From Turnera subulata (taxonomy: Eukaryota; Streptophyta; Magnoliopsida; Malpighiales; Passifloraceae), in NCBI GenBank assembly GCA_028386065.3, contig JAKUCV010000182.1, forward strand, positions 81,605 through 145,604: a stretch of DNA of 64,000 bases, read 5' to 3'. Under the pieces are notes generated by a model. That model worked only from the letters and a program-made list of their open reading frames with translations, was not told the DNA's origin and searched no databases. Below, piece by piece: positions 44,052 to 56,446 of this stretch; within the stretch, counting starts at the first letter, position 1; each line of letters starts with the position of its first letter. The translations under genes and the position numbers were made by a program.

Positions 44052-47000
44052 TTAGACTTTATCATCTAACTTATCATTTACAAGGGGAAGCAATTCCATC
44101 AGATTCCTTGGTGTCCTGGGGGTTCGAGGAGTGCCCGGAGGTGGTGGCTGCTGAGATAGCAGGTGCCTCACGTACCCATAGAATGTACATCCCACAAGCG
44201 TTATTCCACATCCAACAGCATTCAAAGCTGAAATTGGGTTCCGGAATATCAACCAGGATACGAGAACAGCCACTGCAACCTGCACGATTTGTACACAGTC
44301 CCAAGATATGAAAGGTTAACGATGTATGACACAATTGGTTCATATTACAACATCCCACTGGTGCAAGAAAAGGAAAAATGTTCTAGGATAATACAGTAGA
44401 ACTACAACTAAAGAAAACAAAAGCAGCACTATGTAAAATAAGTGAGCGTGACCCAATAGTGGTACGTCGAAAACAAAAGCAGCACTAGGTAAAATGAGTT
44501 ATCCATCTTACAGAAAAACATTGTGAAATCCAGTATAACATAAAAGAAAATCTCCCATTCACGGTTGTAATCTTGAAACAATGGACACAAAAGACTCTGA
44601 ACCAGGGGCATCAAAATTTTATAGAATGGCTTTACCTTAAGGTTTCCTGCAACATTGAATGTCACAGCAGTTGTGGAATGGATAACATAAAAGATGGAAA
44701 AGTTGAGACAGAAGGCCAGCACCCCAGAGGTGAAAATGATGATGAGGGCAGGCACGACGGACTGGTGAGTGTTAAACCAGTCAAGGACCCCGTTACCTTC
44801 AAGCAGCATTGCAGGTATTCCTAAAATCATAGTTGCAAAAGGTGCCATGTAGTACACGGTGTTTATGCTGAAAAATTAAAAATGGAAAATGAGATCCAGT
44901 CTAAGTCATGCATTAGACTATTCATGTTGAACGGTTGAAGACTTTCATATTTGAATGGAAGTAAATAGTGCATCCACACATAACTACACATTGGCATTCA
45001 GAGTTAGCAAATGATTCGAGAAGCTTAGACAATGCTTGACTGACACGATATGAGTAGCTGAAACGTAAAAGAGCAAAAGCAAGTCATATCAACAAGCTCC
45101 TACTTTGAGACACCATAGTATGAGTTCACAAGATCCTGGAATGTTTCTCAGCTTTAGCACATGAAGCACCCTAAATTGTGCTGGTCTATCATTTTTCTTT
45201 CATGACTTGGTATAAGAGCAAAACACGAGATTCATCATATCCAAATACAAACTGACTTTAGAAGCACTCTACAATTTATAAGCAGCCTCAGATGCAGTCA
45301 ACTATGCTAGAGGAAATTAGCTGCACACAAGTTCAATATTTACAATTTGATAGACTAACACTTCTTTCATTAACAGGTCAGCAGAAACAGGAAATTCCTG
45401 CCAGAGCACAAATAACCATCCTATGTTTTTCTTGATCCTTTCCCATAATAAGCATCGGGTGTTCCATATCTACTGCCTCTGATCCTCAATAAGGACAAAC
45501 TTTTATGCAGTGCAGTTTCTTTTAGATCTGCTAATACACTATATGGCAAAAGCTACGCATGAATAGGAACATCTGTTCAATGCATAATGCAACTCCTATG
45601 CTGCCAACAATAAGCATCAGACCAGATAGAACATTATATAAAGGCAATGATCAATCATTCCATCTTCCTGTGTTTTTTGTAACCACAAGGGGAAAAAAAA
45701 CTCTAGAATTTCTAGATGCACATAACTGATGTGTAGTGCTAGCAAGTGTCATGCAGCAAATACAATTATAGAATGAAAATATAAACTTCACATGAAATCC
45801 AACTAAATGTTTTCACACTATTAACAATGAAAAAAAGAACAGTTGAACACTTGAGTAGACTATGCGATATTAAATCAAACCACTTGAAACAAGTACATAA
45901 CTATAGCGATTTGGGTTACAGTATAAATAAATATGCAATATACAGAATATATGGTGCATAAAGATGATATTTTCCTAGTTTCAATCAATTCTAAGAATGG
46001 TAAGACACTAACTTCATCACATGGTTCCATATTCACGATTAAAGGAGAGAAGCAGAAATCAATGTCGTTTAAAATACTTAACCAGAGTTCACCCAACAGA
46101 AAAATAGAAGCAACTGAAAACTAAGGGGCATTATTTTTAACGGGCTTCAACCATCAGACAGATCATTAAACCCAATAAAGGAACTGTACCAGTACCATGG
46201 ACCAACAAAATCAACCTTGCACAATAGGAAACCACCCAGAAAGCAAGCATTAATAAAAATCATCTCATCCGCATGCATCACTATGTGTTCTGACGCATTA
46301 TCATGTCAAACACACAGATGGGATGGTAGTTTCCATGTTAAGTAACATATGCTGCCACTACACCAAGCAACAATGAAATACTTCAACATTCAATGGCAAT
46401 AACAACTGTGGAAACAGAATTCTCTGTAAGAACAACATCTTTAACTGCCTACAAAGTATTGACCATTCAATAAAAATAATAAGAAGACAGCAAAAATACC
46501 TGAAAACAGCAACAGAATCACACAACAAGTTTATCAATTTCATGATAAGGTAAACCCAGTGACATTATGATTTTGTCTTAACAAAATTAAGATGGTGAAC
46601 TTTTTTTTTTTGATGAAAAAGATGGTGAACTTACAGAAATAGCAATCCAGTAAAGGGGGAAAAAAAAGAGAAATGAGCAAAAATGAACTATTTAATGGAC
46701 GATTAGATAAGGCCAACAAGAATTTATACACTACCTATCAAATTTGTAACCATGAAGGAGAGATTCCGCAAGGATAGTCTTTGTTGAAGTAGCCAAACAT
46801 CCAAGTAGGGCAGCAGAAAATCCAAACATATTAAAACTAAGCTCAGTAACAGATGTGAGAAGTATTCCTCCAACAATTGGTACTAAAGAAGCCCATATTC
46901 TCCAGTCAAAGTATTTTCTCCAAACTAGCCACTGCAAAACAACTGTCCCATTCCATCGAGGAAAAAATGAATAATGCTATGGCAATAAGAAAGCACTAGA

Positions 47001-48997
47001 TCAAGGAAACAGATGGCATAAGTTACACTATTCATTTTTAGCCTGACCTGTCGTCGCAGGAGTAAATGACTTAATGGTTTGCATAAAGGAAACTGGTATG
47101 TACCGGAGGCTCACGTTTCCCAACACTATGTTGACGCAAAACACGAATGACATTGGAAATATTCTTCGCCAGCGATCTTCAGGATCAACTGTTATCAATG
47201 GTTTGAGCTTCAGCACCTTGATCACAATGTACGCTCCAATGGACGAACAGATGAAGTGAACGCAAGAGACTGATAGTGGGAACTTGAAATCCAATTTCTG
47301 TCAAAAACGAAACCATTTCAAAATCACAGAGCTCTGGCAGCACCCATAAAAATCCAGGAACTTTATATTCCATAATTAACATTGCAAAAATGATACTTCA
47401 AAAAGGAATATACAAAAAAGGTTGACAAGTTGGTAACCCCGACAAGAGATAACCACAATAGGTTGGCATGAAATGAATATTGTAAGGTAACAAAGATTAC
47501 ATGCACAATATTTTCCAAAGAATCAGTGCAGAAAAACACACAATTACACATACAAGCACCTATCTGTTGCATTTCAGACCTCAGTTGAAAAATCAAAATT
47601 TGAGATATCCTCCACAATGGGGCCATTTTCTAGAAGAATTAAACTGTTACAGAATTAAATTTCTTAAAATTTAGGTTGCAGTTAAGATCAATGTACGAAA
47701 GAATAATATAAATAAAATAAGCTGGCATAAAGCACATTCAGGTCTCGGTGGAAAATCCAAAGTTCAGAGATGCTCCAAAATCAAACAGTTGTTTGGAATC
47801 AAATTTAGATTCAAATCAAACAAATAAAGATTGAAACCACTGCTATATGCCCAAAAAGACATGCAAGTCGAATGATTGTTGATATGCCTAAAATACAGAT
47901 ACAACCAAACTTATCGCCTAGCATTGGTAGCATGCAAGTAAAATCATTGGGTTTGTCCACACAGCATTTGATCATGTAAATATTGCAATCGGTTCACATT
48001 GACAGGATCCTCAGAGTAAAAGAAGGCTGGGAAGCTAAGTGAACTTCATTTGTTCACTCTCTCATATAATGAGATTTCAAATTAATCAACAGGAAAAGGG
48101 TGTCAAATCTATATAAACTAAATCACGGATCTGTTCCCAGCCTCCAAGAAATAAAGGAAAGATTTCTCCCAATCATATGTGAAAAGGCACAAATAGGACA
48201 GCCTTGCTGCAGATCATGTCCTGCACAATTCCTAAGCCGTGCAGGGATGAGAGGAAGTGGTTTTGGAGCATAATTAGCCCCTCAACCCACCAGCAGCAGC
48301 TGTTACATTTGAGTAGTTAATACATGACTGTTTTGTCTGCCTCTAATACTACTCCACAATCCTAACCCTTCTTTCCATAATCAGTTGGTCAGTTGGTGAA
48401 CGATAACTGTCCACTGTGCAAAACAATAACAATCTACAACAACAAAAGAAGTTTTAAATAAATAATTTTATGCATTTGGCAGAGTATCAACTCTGCACGA
48501 TTCATAGGGGGATATCAATATCTTTTAGAAATAGCAAATAGAAAATCCCAGAAACAATGATAGCGGCCAAATAATTAGAGAAAATTATGAGAAGAGGACC
48601 CCTCCAGTAATATTTTAAAAAATAATTAAAAAAAAAAACAGAATCAAAAGATGAATCCGAGAAGCAGGGAATTCAAAATAAATTATTGAGTTGATCCATC
48701 CATCCATATCAAACTAAAAGACTAACGGGGAAATCAGAATGGTAACACAAAATTCAGCATACCCAATCCAACCCAACCCAACCCAACAAACAAAACCTGA
48801 TAGAAAGGAAATCCATAAAATAAAATAAAATAAAAGGAGGAGAAGGAGAAGCAGGAAGAGAGAATAAAGTGAAGAAGCAAAGAGACCTGAAAGATCCACT
48901 TGTTCATGATAATTACAGTGACATTGAAACCCCACCACTGGAGAATTGCGAGAAGAGATCTGAAGACGCTCCACTGACACAACACACTCTCCTCCAT
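44052..48997 (-). CDS. Golgi nucleotide-sugar transporter, UDP-galactose transporter 1/GONST5-like, 5 exons
   Basis: Exons (minus strand) 48997-48887, 47297-47048, 46942-46735, 44867-44636 and 44279-44052 join in frame through GT-AG introns of 1,589, 105, 1,867 and 356 bp, giving 342 residues. The product is a multi-pass membrane protein of the triose-phosphate/nucleotide-sugar translocator family. Recognisable blocks are WWGFNVTVIIMNKWIFQ, FPLSVSCVHFICSSIGAYI, GNVSLRYIPVSFMQTIKSFT, WRIWASLVPIVGGILL, STKTILAESLLHGYKF, VYYMAPFATMILGIPA, AVTFNVAGNLKVAVAV and NAVGCGITLVGCTFYGYVRH. The C-terminal tail is cytosolic-type, with GTPRTPRTPRN and VNDKLDDKV. It is nearly identical in layout to Arabidopsis At1g77610/At1g21870, antiporters that move nucleotide sugars into the Golgi lumen for cell-wall and glycan synthesis. 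Length and all splice sites look intact. The exact substrate cannot be told from sequence. Confidence 0.93.
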
Positions 48998-50782
48998 CTC
49001 TCTTCCTTTTCTCTCCCAAAATTCACCCGAAAAATGAAACCCAGATCACACAAAAGGAATAACAACACACACACAGACGCAGAGAGAGACAGAGAGAGGG
49101 GTTCTAGAGAGAGAGAGAGAAATGGAAACCAAGGAGGAGGAGGAGGAGTAGAAAGGGATGAAGAAGGAGAAGAAAAGCTTAAAGTGGAAGGAGTAATGAA
49201 ATGGAATGCTCAATGGGGACGCGAAGGGGGAGGGCGTAACGGAGCAGGCAGCTCCTCTTCCATGTGATTTTTGCGTCTCTGTGTTATTCTTTTTTTGTGT
49301 TTCGGTGTATCCTGTTGTGTTGTGCTTGTGTTGTGTTTGTGTTTGTGTGTGTGCTTTGCTATGCCTCCTTCTTTCCTTCCTTGTCTCCTCAATTTTAAAC
49401 GTCTTCCTTCTCTTCTCTCTCTCTCTACTTAAGTACTACTTACTACTACTATTACTACTTAAATCCGTTTACTCTAAACTAAAGAAAAACGATAGTAATT
49501 AAGATGGATGGAAATTATAAATCAGAGAGTTTTTTTTTTTTTGTTTATATGAATTAAGACAAGGTTTAGTTCTTGCTCTTCTTACATGGTTTATGTAGGC
49601 AAAAGGATGCACAATAAAACTACTACTACTAGACTACTAGTACATGGTATGGAATATGGATGATGGATTCCCCCCAAACCCATGCATATGGGAAAAGAAA
49701 AAAGGTGTACTACATTGGGTATCTACCTACCTCAAAAGATTAATAAATCGCAGCCATTGAATGACCATACTTTTTTATTTTTTCTGGTGAAAACAGTTGT
49801 TGACCTTCACCAGATTTTATACGGTACAGTACTACTACTAGTATCCTGCTGCCACGCACATACATGCATTACATTACAGAGAGATGCGTCTTGATTAGGG
49901 GGTCATACCCCATACGCGCTGATAATTAACCCCACCTTTTGTATTTTGTATTTTTGCTAATATTAATTAATACATATATCTTTGTTCTGCATATGCTGTT
50001 TTGGTTTGTTTAATGTTTGCTTCTTTTTTTTAGAAAACAAAATTGATGTATAGTATAGTAGGATAGATTGGTTACTCTTTGAGGGTGTGAGCTGGTGCTT
50101 TGCATGTATACTATAGTACACTATATAGAATTAGAGGGAGAGAAACTTAGGGGGTCGCTTAACTTACTTAAGTATGTATCCTTTTAGACTAGTTTTAGTA
50201 TATGGGGACCAGGCCCATTTTCCTCTACACCCCAAATGTGGCTGCAGTGCACCAGGTTTGCAGTTGCTAGTGCTATATTTTTGGGAGGTTGCTCCTGGAA
50301 AAGAGTAGCCTCATCCTTCAATCCAATTAATGGTGTGGGTTTCAACCCAAAAAAAAAAAAAACATTTAATGGTGGGGGTAATTACAAGAAAGTAAGCCAT
50401 TCTTTTAATGTGCATTTATTTTCTAGTAAAGCTACCATCTATCTACCATAGCATAAATTGTCTAGGTTCTGCTGCATCCCAAGTAATTTACTATCAAAAA
50501 AAGTAATTTACTAACAGGGACGTAACCCACCTTACGGCTTAAAAAACGTATATCTTCACTTTTTTTAATTTCTTCCGACTCTTGGATAAGACCTCTAACC
50601 CTGAGAAACGGGCCATAAGGCCCAAGCTTACCTGAAAGTGGAGGGAGATCAGCGCCTTTACTATTTACAACGTTTTAAGTAATTGACTGACTTATAATAA
50701 CTTCTAAAGCTGGGCCCAAAAACTTAAACTTGTTGGTAACTAACAATTTGAAGTATATATACCCAAGAGCTTTCTCAATCTC
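48998..50782. other. 5' flank of the transporter gene and intergenic DNA
   Basis: Just upstream (plus coordinates 49080-49200) lies a GA-rich tract including GAGAGAGAGAGAGA, likely 5' UTR or promoter on the minus strand. At about 49420-49460 there are CT and TAC microsatellite-like runs. Beyond that, nothing recognisable. Confidence 0.5.
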
Positions 50783-51120
50783 TTTTTTTTTTGATCAGAA
50801 AGACAGGATACAACAAGTTCAACTATACGCAGACTTAACATATACGGGTGGCCGGGATTCCGGCCTTATCAGCAGCTAGAAGATGAAGGCAGTCGTCTGG
50901 AGGGTGAACCATGTGGGAGACTCCAAGGGAGGAGTTCAAGGCTAACCTCGCTAGGAAGTCGGCGCATCGATTGACTTCTCTGTATACATGACTGATTCGG
51001 ATTTGCCAGTTGCGGTTCAAAAGTTCCTGAACTGCACGAAACATTACCACTGACCTTCTAGCAGCCCAACCTGGGTGTTTGAAGCTGTCTACTATTGTGA
51101 AGATCGTTGCTACAGAAACT
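50783..51120 (-). pseudogene. LINE 3' end: RNase H-like domain with poly(A)
   Basis: Minus-strand 51120-50835 reads AARRSVVMFRAVQELLNRNW, RISHVYREVNRCADFLARLA and HPPDDCLHLLAADKAG, the C-terminal end of the RNase H-like domain found in plant LINE polyproteins. A short 3' tail then ends in a poly(A) run (plus-strand T run at about 50783-50793), as expected for a heavily 5'-truncated insertion. No flanking duplication was found by eye. Confidence 0.75.
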
Positions 51121-51530
51121 TGAAGTTTTAAGATTTTCTTGTTTGATGACGGGAAAATGTGGACTTGTTTTTTAATTGAATAACGGACTGAAGCCTTTCT
51201 TTCATCGTTGTATTACTCCATAAAAATTAAAAATAGGCGAAAAATTGGGTCGTTATACTATACTTGTTGTGCATTTATTTAGTTGGTTGTTGATTGCAAT
51301 ATCTAATTCCTTGTAAAGTTAAGTCTAGTAAAAATGAACACATATGAAGATGGGGAGGGGGGTTTAGTTATTAACTTGGGGGGCTTTAGTCTAAAGACCT
51401 TTGTGATGAGAAGGTAATTAACAATCTTATTGCAAAAAAATTTCAGGTGAAAAGAATCTATTCCGATTATTAGATCCAAACCCGTGTTGTTAAGTCACAA
51501 TTGTCGAAGACGTTTGGACTTGTAAAGAAA

Positions 51531-51690
51531 AGTTTAGAGTTTTTGAGAAAAGGAGAAACTTATTCCTAATCAATTTCGATTACAAAGAGGATATGAATAA
51601 AGTTTAGAAAAGTTTAGAGTTTTGAAGAAAAGGAGAAACTTATTCCTAATCAATTTCGATTACAAGCAGGATATGAATAAAGTTTTGAAG
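51531..51690. repeat. Tandem duplication, two units of about 77 bp
   Basis: AAAGTTTAGAGTTTT...GAGAAACTTATTCCTAATC...TATGAATAAAGTTT occurs twice in a row with few differences. Confidence 0.8.
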
Positions 51691-52230
51691 GGGATTTCAT
51701 GGCTCGTGACAAACCAACACTTCGCATTGTAGCAGTGGCATCAACAATTGGCACTAAAACAAGTCTTCACTATGGCATCTAGTATCTGGATACACATTCA
51801 TGACTTTGCCTCCAAATCTAGTCATCTTTAAGAAAATACAAATTATGAACTCTTTCATTCATTGCGGAAGACATGGAGGACACGATAGAAAATGTTTTCA
51901 AATGGAAGCAGTTAATGAAAATGAAAGTGGAGTTTGAGACTATTCGTTTATTACTTACTGGCATTCACATCATGGACAACCTCAACAACAAAATGTGGAT
52001 CAGGTCAAGTACGAAAATCTTAGTGATTTTGGTTGCCATTGTGGAATTATCACTCGCGCAATCGGTAGTGGCAAAAAGCCACCGAGACATGATGAAGGAG
52101 TTGAGAGGAAGTCTCTATATAGTAATGGCTTATGGACGTGGGCTGAATCTGAAGAGGGAATCAACATGCTACTTATCAAGCTTAGCACCCAAGAGGAAGG
52201 GGAAAATTCAAAATAGGATGGTAAGGGAAG
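51691..52230 (+). pseudogene. Unrecognised decayed ORF with a possible zinc-knuckle relic
   Basis: Around 51855-51900 a plus-strand frame reads HCGRHGGHDRKCFQM, resembling a CCHC knuckle that has lost its first cysteine. Further on, 51995-52216 is open and hydrophilic without a known motif. It may be a gag relic of a retroelement; I cannot assign it. The reading is cut near 52232. Confidence 0.3.
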
Positions 52231-52940
52231 GAACCTAGGGTGGGGTGAGCTGATTCAACCGAACCTATCAACAAAATACCGACAGTATCGGTTCGTAAAC
52301 TGAGGAAACTTAGAGTTATGCCTGAGATTTCTACAGAGCCGATTAGATGGGTGAAAGAAATCGGTCGGTACTGTTTACACCTTTGGTATTCGGGACAAGG
52401 TGATACCAACAATCCAAGTACCCGAACTCAAAATTACCTAACTCATTCCTCCACCAAACCCACCAAGTTTTTTTTAAAAAAGCAAGCCTAAGCTACAACC
52501 AAACCCACCTAAGTTTTTTTTAAAAAAAGCAAGCCTAAGCTACAACCAAACCCGAACCCACACCTATACATATACACGATTTGTTAATTGTTTACCCTAA
52601 AATCACAAAACTTTCACCTCCCTCTATCGTCGATCTCTTTCCCGCAGCAGCTGTTGTCATGGCGTCGTGGTTGTGCTTCAGGTTCATGACCCACCAGCTC
52701 TTGTAGGTGTCGCCGCTTACCTGGTGCGCTGCCCTCTCCATGCCTAACCTCTCTTTCCTCCTCTCTCACGTTGTTAGCCCCCTTTGTCCCTTCCTCAACC
52801 ATGCATCTATACTCTCTTACCAAGATGTGTCTCCTTCCTCGTCTCCTCCTACTAGCTCATCGTTGTTGGATTGTTTTTATTGTAGTAGACATGAGTAATA
52901 TAGGTTGGATTTGATTTTGGGGTGTTTTTATATGTCAATG

Positions 52941-53152
52941 TATTAGTATAGGATGTCTTTGATACGTGTATACTGATCAGATGAGATTGTTATCTGATAA
53001 GGTTGCTATCTGATATGTATAGGGTTAGAGTTCTATTCTTTATAAACTACAATGACTTGTATTACTTATCTGATGTATCATAAGTTTATATAATACACTG
53101 GAGGCAACACGGTTTGTGTGCCTGTGAACAACCCTAAACACATATTTCTATA
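52941..53152 (+). repeat. Copia G 5' LTR (212 bp)
   Basis: TATTAGTATAGGATG...ATATTTCTATA. It contains three ATCTGAT(A/G) motifs and a TATATAA stretch (about 53092) that could act as its TATA box. Confidence 0.92.
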
Positions 53153-53225
53153 TGGTAGCGGAGCCACTAGCTTAACCGCGATACGAAATATCCAAACACT
53201 CAAATCCTTTCTTTTCCTTTATTTC

Positions 53226-53513
53226 ATGTCCAATAGTCCTTCTCTGACTGACAGTTCCTCCACTGGTTCTACTACCAGTTCCAAGTCTTCTTCTACTATG
53301 GCTGGTTCAGCATCTTCCGTCGCAACAACGGCTGTTCAAACCCTGAGTCACTCACATCACTCCGTGTCCATTCAGTTGACACATACCAATTATGTTTTTT
53401 GGCGGGCTCAAATGGAGCCCTTTCTTGCCGGCCAGGGTGTTTTGGGTTATGTCAAGGGCACGGTTCCGTGTCCTCCGGCCGTGATTATCTCTGCTGACGG
53501 TCTGTCTTTCTAG
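53226..53513 (+). pseudogene. Copia G gag N-terminus (truncated)
   Basis: It starts MSNSPSLTDSSSTGS, followed by HHSVSIQLTHTNYVFWRAQM and GVLGYVKG, the UBN2-type copia gag start. It ends after about 95 residues at TAG, where an internal deletion joins it, out of frame, to integrase C-terminal sequence. Confidence 0.85.
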
Positions 53514-55831
53514 TTAATCGCCTACCCACTCGTGTTCTTCACAACAAATCGCCTTATGAGGTTCTCTATTCACACCCTCCTGATTATCAGTTTTTACGAG
53601 TTTTTGGTACACTTTGCTATCCATATCTCAGGCCTTATAATCGCCACAAGTTTGATTATAGGTCCACTCCTTGTGTCTTTTTGGGCTACAGCCCATCTCA
53701 TCATGGCTATAGGTGTATCGATCCACGAACAAAGCGAGTTTACATAGCTCGTCATGTCAAATTTTTTGAGACAATTTTTCCTTTTCGTGCGTTAGAGCAA
53801 CATTACCCACAAAAGCAGACATCTCCTGATCATTGGGTAACAGTGCCTCTTTCAGTTTTCTTTCCCGCAACTGGACTAGGGACGCAACCGGCCACCACTC
53901 CTGTCCCTTATACCATACCTAACAGGTCAGACTCCTCTCCACATGTTCCTTCTTCGTTGCAATCCACACCTTCTCAACCTTTATCCCAACACCAATTCCC
54001 TCCAGCCCAACCATCTACTCCAGTTACCTCGTCTCCATCCTCCCCTAATCCAACTACACCTTCCTACTCTAGTATTGTTTCACACCGTTTGCTAGCCAGT
54101 CCATCTGGCCTTCAAGTAGAAGATGTAGTCTCCAACACATCCTCGTCCCTATTCCATCAGACACCCGAAACCAGCCCAACTCCACCGCGCAAAATGACCC
54201 TACGACCGCGACCTAAACTGGTAGATAGGTACTCTCCATCAAACTATCTTGTCCAATCCAATCAACCAATATCTGAGCCGACAACATTTACAGAAGCCAA
54301 CAAGAGCAGGATTTGGCGGGATGCAATGGATGAGGAATTCAATGCTTTGCTTCGGAACCGCACCTGGACTTTGGTCCCTTATACTACCAACATGAATGTT
54401 GTGGGCAATCGGTGGGTCTATCACATTAAGCGACGATCCAATGGAGAGATTGAGCGCTATAAAGCGCGACTTGTTACCAAGGGGTTCAATCAGCGAGAAG
54501 GTGTTGATTACTCTGAGATCTTCAGTCCGGTGGTTAAGCCCACGACAATCCGAGTGGTGCTTGCTCATGCCATCTCAAACAAGTGGGCAGTACAGCAACT
54601 AGATGTTCATAACGCCTTTCTTCATGGTGTGCTCGATGAGGAAGTGTATATGGCTCAGCCTCAAGGCTTTATTGCTCGGGATAAGCAATACGAACAGATG
54701 AAGTGTATATGGCTCAGCCTTTCTTCATGTTTGCACAAATCGCTATACGGGCTCAAGCAAGCACCCCGGGCGTGGTACAAACGTCTTAGTAATTATCTTG
54801 TCCAATGCGGTTTTGTTATCTCTCGTTCGGACACCTCACTGCTGATTTAGCGTCATAATGGATTCATAGCGTATGCACTTATCTATGTTGATGATATCCT
54901 CATCACAGGGAATAAACCCAGCTTTGTTGCCCAACTCATCAAACAACTGGGTGATGAGTTCTCCTTGCGGCATCTGGGCAAAATGAAGTTTTTCTTGGGA
55001 CTGGAAGTGACTTATATGGGCGATGGTGTTTTGCTAACACAAACGAAGTATGTTAAGGATTTGTTACAGAAAGTTGGCATGTTGGATTGCAAGGCTGTGC
55101 AAACTCCGGCTTCGACATCCAAGAAATTACGTTTGACTGATGATGATGATTTTAAGGATCCCACCTTGTATCGGCAAATCGTGGGTTCTCTTCAATATTT
55201 GGGGCTCACACGGCCTGATATTATCTATGCTGTTGGCCGGGTGAGCCAATTTATGCATCAACCGCAGAATGAACATTTTGTTGCAGTCAAGCGGATATTA
55301 CGGTACTTGCGGCATACACAAACCACAGGTATTCGCCTCACATCTCGATTCTCCAAACAACTTCATGTTTACACCGATGCTGATTGGGGTGGAAACCCGG
55401 ATGATAGGCGATCAACTGGTGGTTATTTAGTTTTTCTAGGCAGCAGCTTAGTGTCCTGGGCATCGAGCAAGCAACGAACAGTTTCTCGGTCCTCAACCGA
55501 GGCAGAATACAAAGCATTAGCAGATGGTAGTGCCAAATTGTTGTGGATAACTTCTTTGCTTGCGGAGCTCGGTATTCAGCATGATGTCCCAGTCCTCTGG
55601 TGCGATAATATTGGAGCCACATATCTTAGTCATCATCCAGTAAACCACATGCGCACAAAGCATGTGGAGTTGGACTACCATTTTGTGCGGGAGCAGGTGG
55701 CACAACGGAAACTCCAAATTCGTTTTATTCATAATGAAGGACAGGTTGCTGACATTCTGACCAAACCATTGTCTCTATCCAAGTTTCAGCAACTGCGAAC
55801 CAAACTCAACCTCAGAGTGCTCCCGGTTTAG
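53513..55831 (+). pseudogene. Copia G pol: integrase end, RT and RNase H
   Basis: One frame reads [32 protein letters not shown] and [13 protein letters not shown] (integrase end), a Ser/Pro-rich linker, RT ([20 protein letters not shown], the catalytic YVDD in LIYVDDILITG) and RNase H (DADWGGNPDDRRSTGGYL, SRSSTEAEYKAL, HVELDYHFVREQV, ADILTKPL). A single in-frame TAG at 54848-54850 interrupts it shortly before YVDD. A second copy of AAGTGTATATGGCTCAGCCT (about 54642 and 54701) adds a small foreign insert within RT. No protease or integrase core remains. Confidence 0.92.
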
Positions 55832-55843
55832 TTTGCGGGGGCG

Positions 55844-56055
55844 TATTAGCATAGGATGTCTTTGATACGTGTATACTGATCAGATGAGATTGTTATCTGA
55901 TGAGGTTGCTATCTGATATGTATAAGGTTAGAGTTCTATTCTTTGTAAACTACAATGACTTGTATTACTTATCTGATGTATCATAAGTCTATATAATACA
56001 CTGGAGGCAACACGGTTTGTGTGCCTGTGAAAAACCCTAAACAGATATTTCTATA
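55844..56055 (+). repeat. Copia G 3' LTR (212 bp)
   Basis: Partner of 52941-53152 with the same length and seven visible substitutions. Confidence 0.92.
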
Positions 56056-56446
56056 CAATGGCATTGTTTTTTTAAGGTATTTTTTTGTTCTTTTGGATTT
56101 TCAGTAATTTTTCTTTTCAAGTGATGAAGTTTGAAATGGGTATTGGTGAGAAAAAAGAATTGGTAACAATTTCAACCTCTTCTCATTGTTTACTCAAAAA
56201 AAAAAACTTCTCGTTGCTCTTTTACAAATCCTTCCCTTTCATTCTCTTGTGACAAAAAAAATGGGCTTGTGACATTCGGTCGGTAAGCGTATCAACCGAA
56301 CCGGCATCGGTATTAGTCGGTATCGTACCGATCAGCACAAAGTGGAGAATGACACGGCATCAGTAAAAAATAAGTCTTCGAAAGAGTCATACCGATCACC
56401 CTTTTGGCATGGTATATACTGTACCGACACTTTGTTTACCCCTACT

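Larger units (their letters stand above)
52941..56055 (+). mobile_element. Copia element G, internally deleted, TA...TA LTR termini (3,115 bp)
   Basis: LTRs 52941-53152 and 55844-56055 begin TATTAG and end CTATA. They are flanked by a perfect 5-bp duplication CAATG (52936-52940 and 56056-56060). A primer-binding site TGGTAGCGGAGCC follows the first LTR, and a G-rich polypurine tract (TTTGCGGGGGCG) precedes the second. Counting by eye, the LTRs differ at 7 of 212 positions. The interior keeps the gag start, then jumps to the end of integrase, RT and RNase H. Confidence 0.92.
52232..56446. mobile_element. Possible hAT/MITE-like element carrying copia G
   Basis: The left part begins TAGGGTGGGGTGAGCTG and the right part ends TTTACCCCTA. 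Both flanks of the copia insertion contain the same theme (CGGTCGGTA, ACCGAACC, CATCGGT). This suggests a MITE with TAGGGGTGAGC-like ends interrupted by the copia. No target-site duplication could be found, so the boundaries are tentative. Confidence 0.35.
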
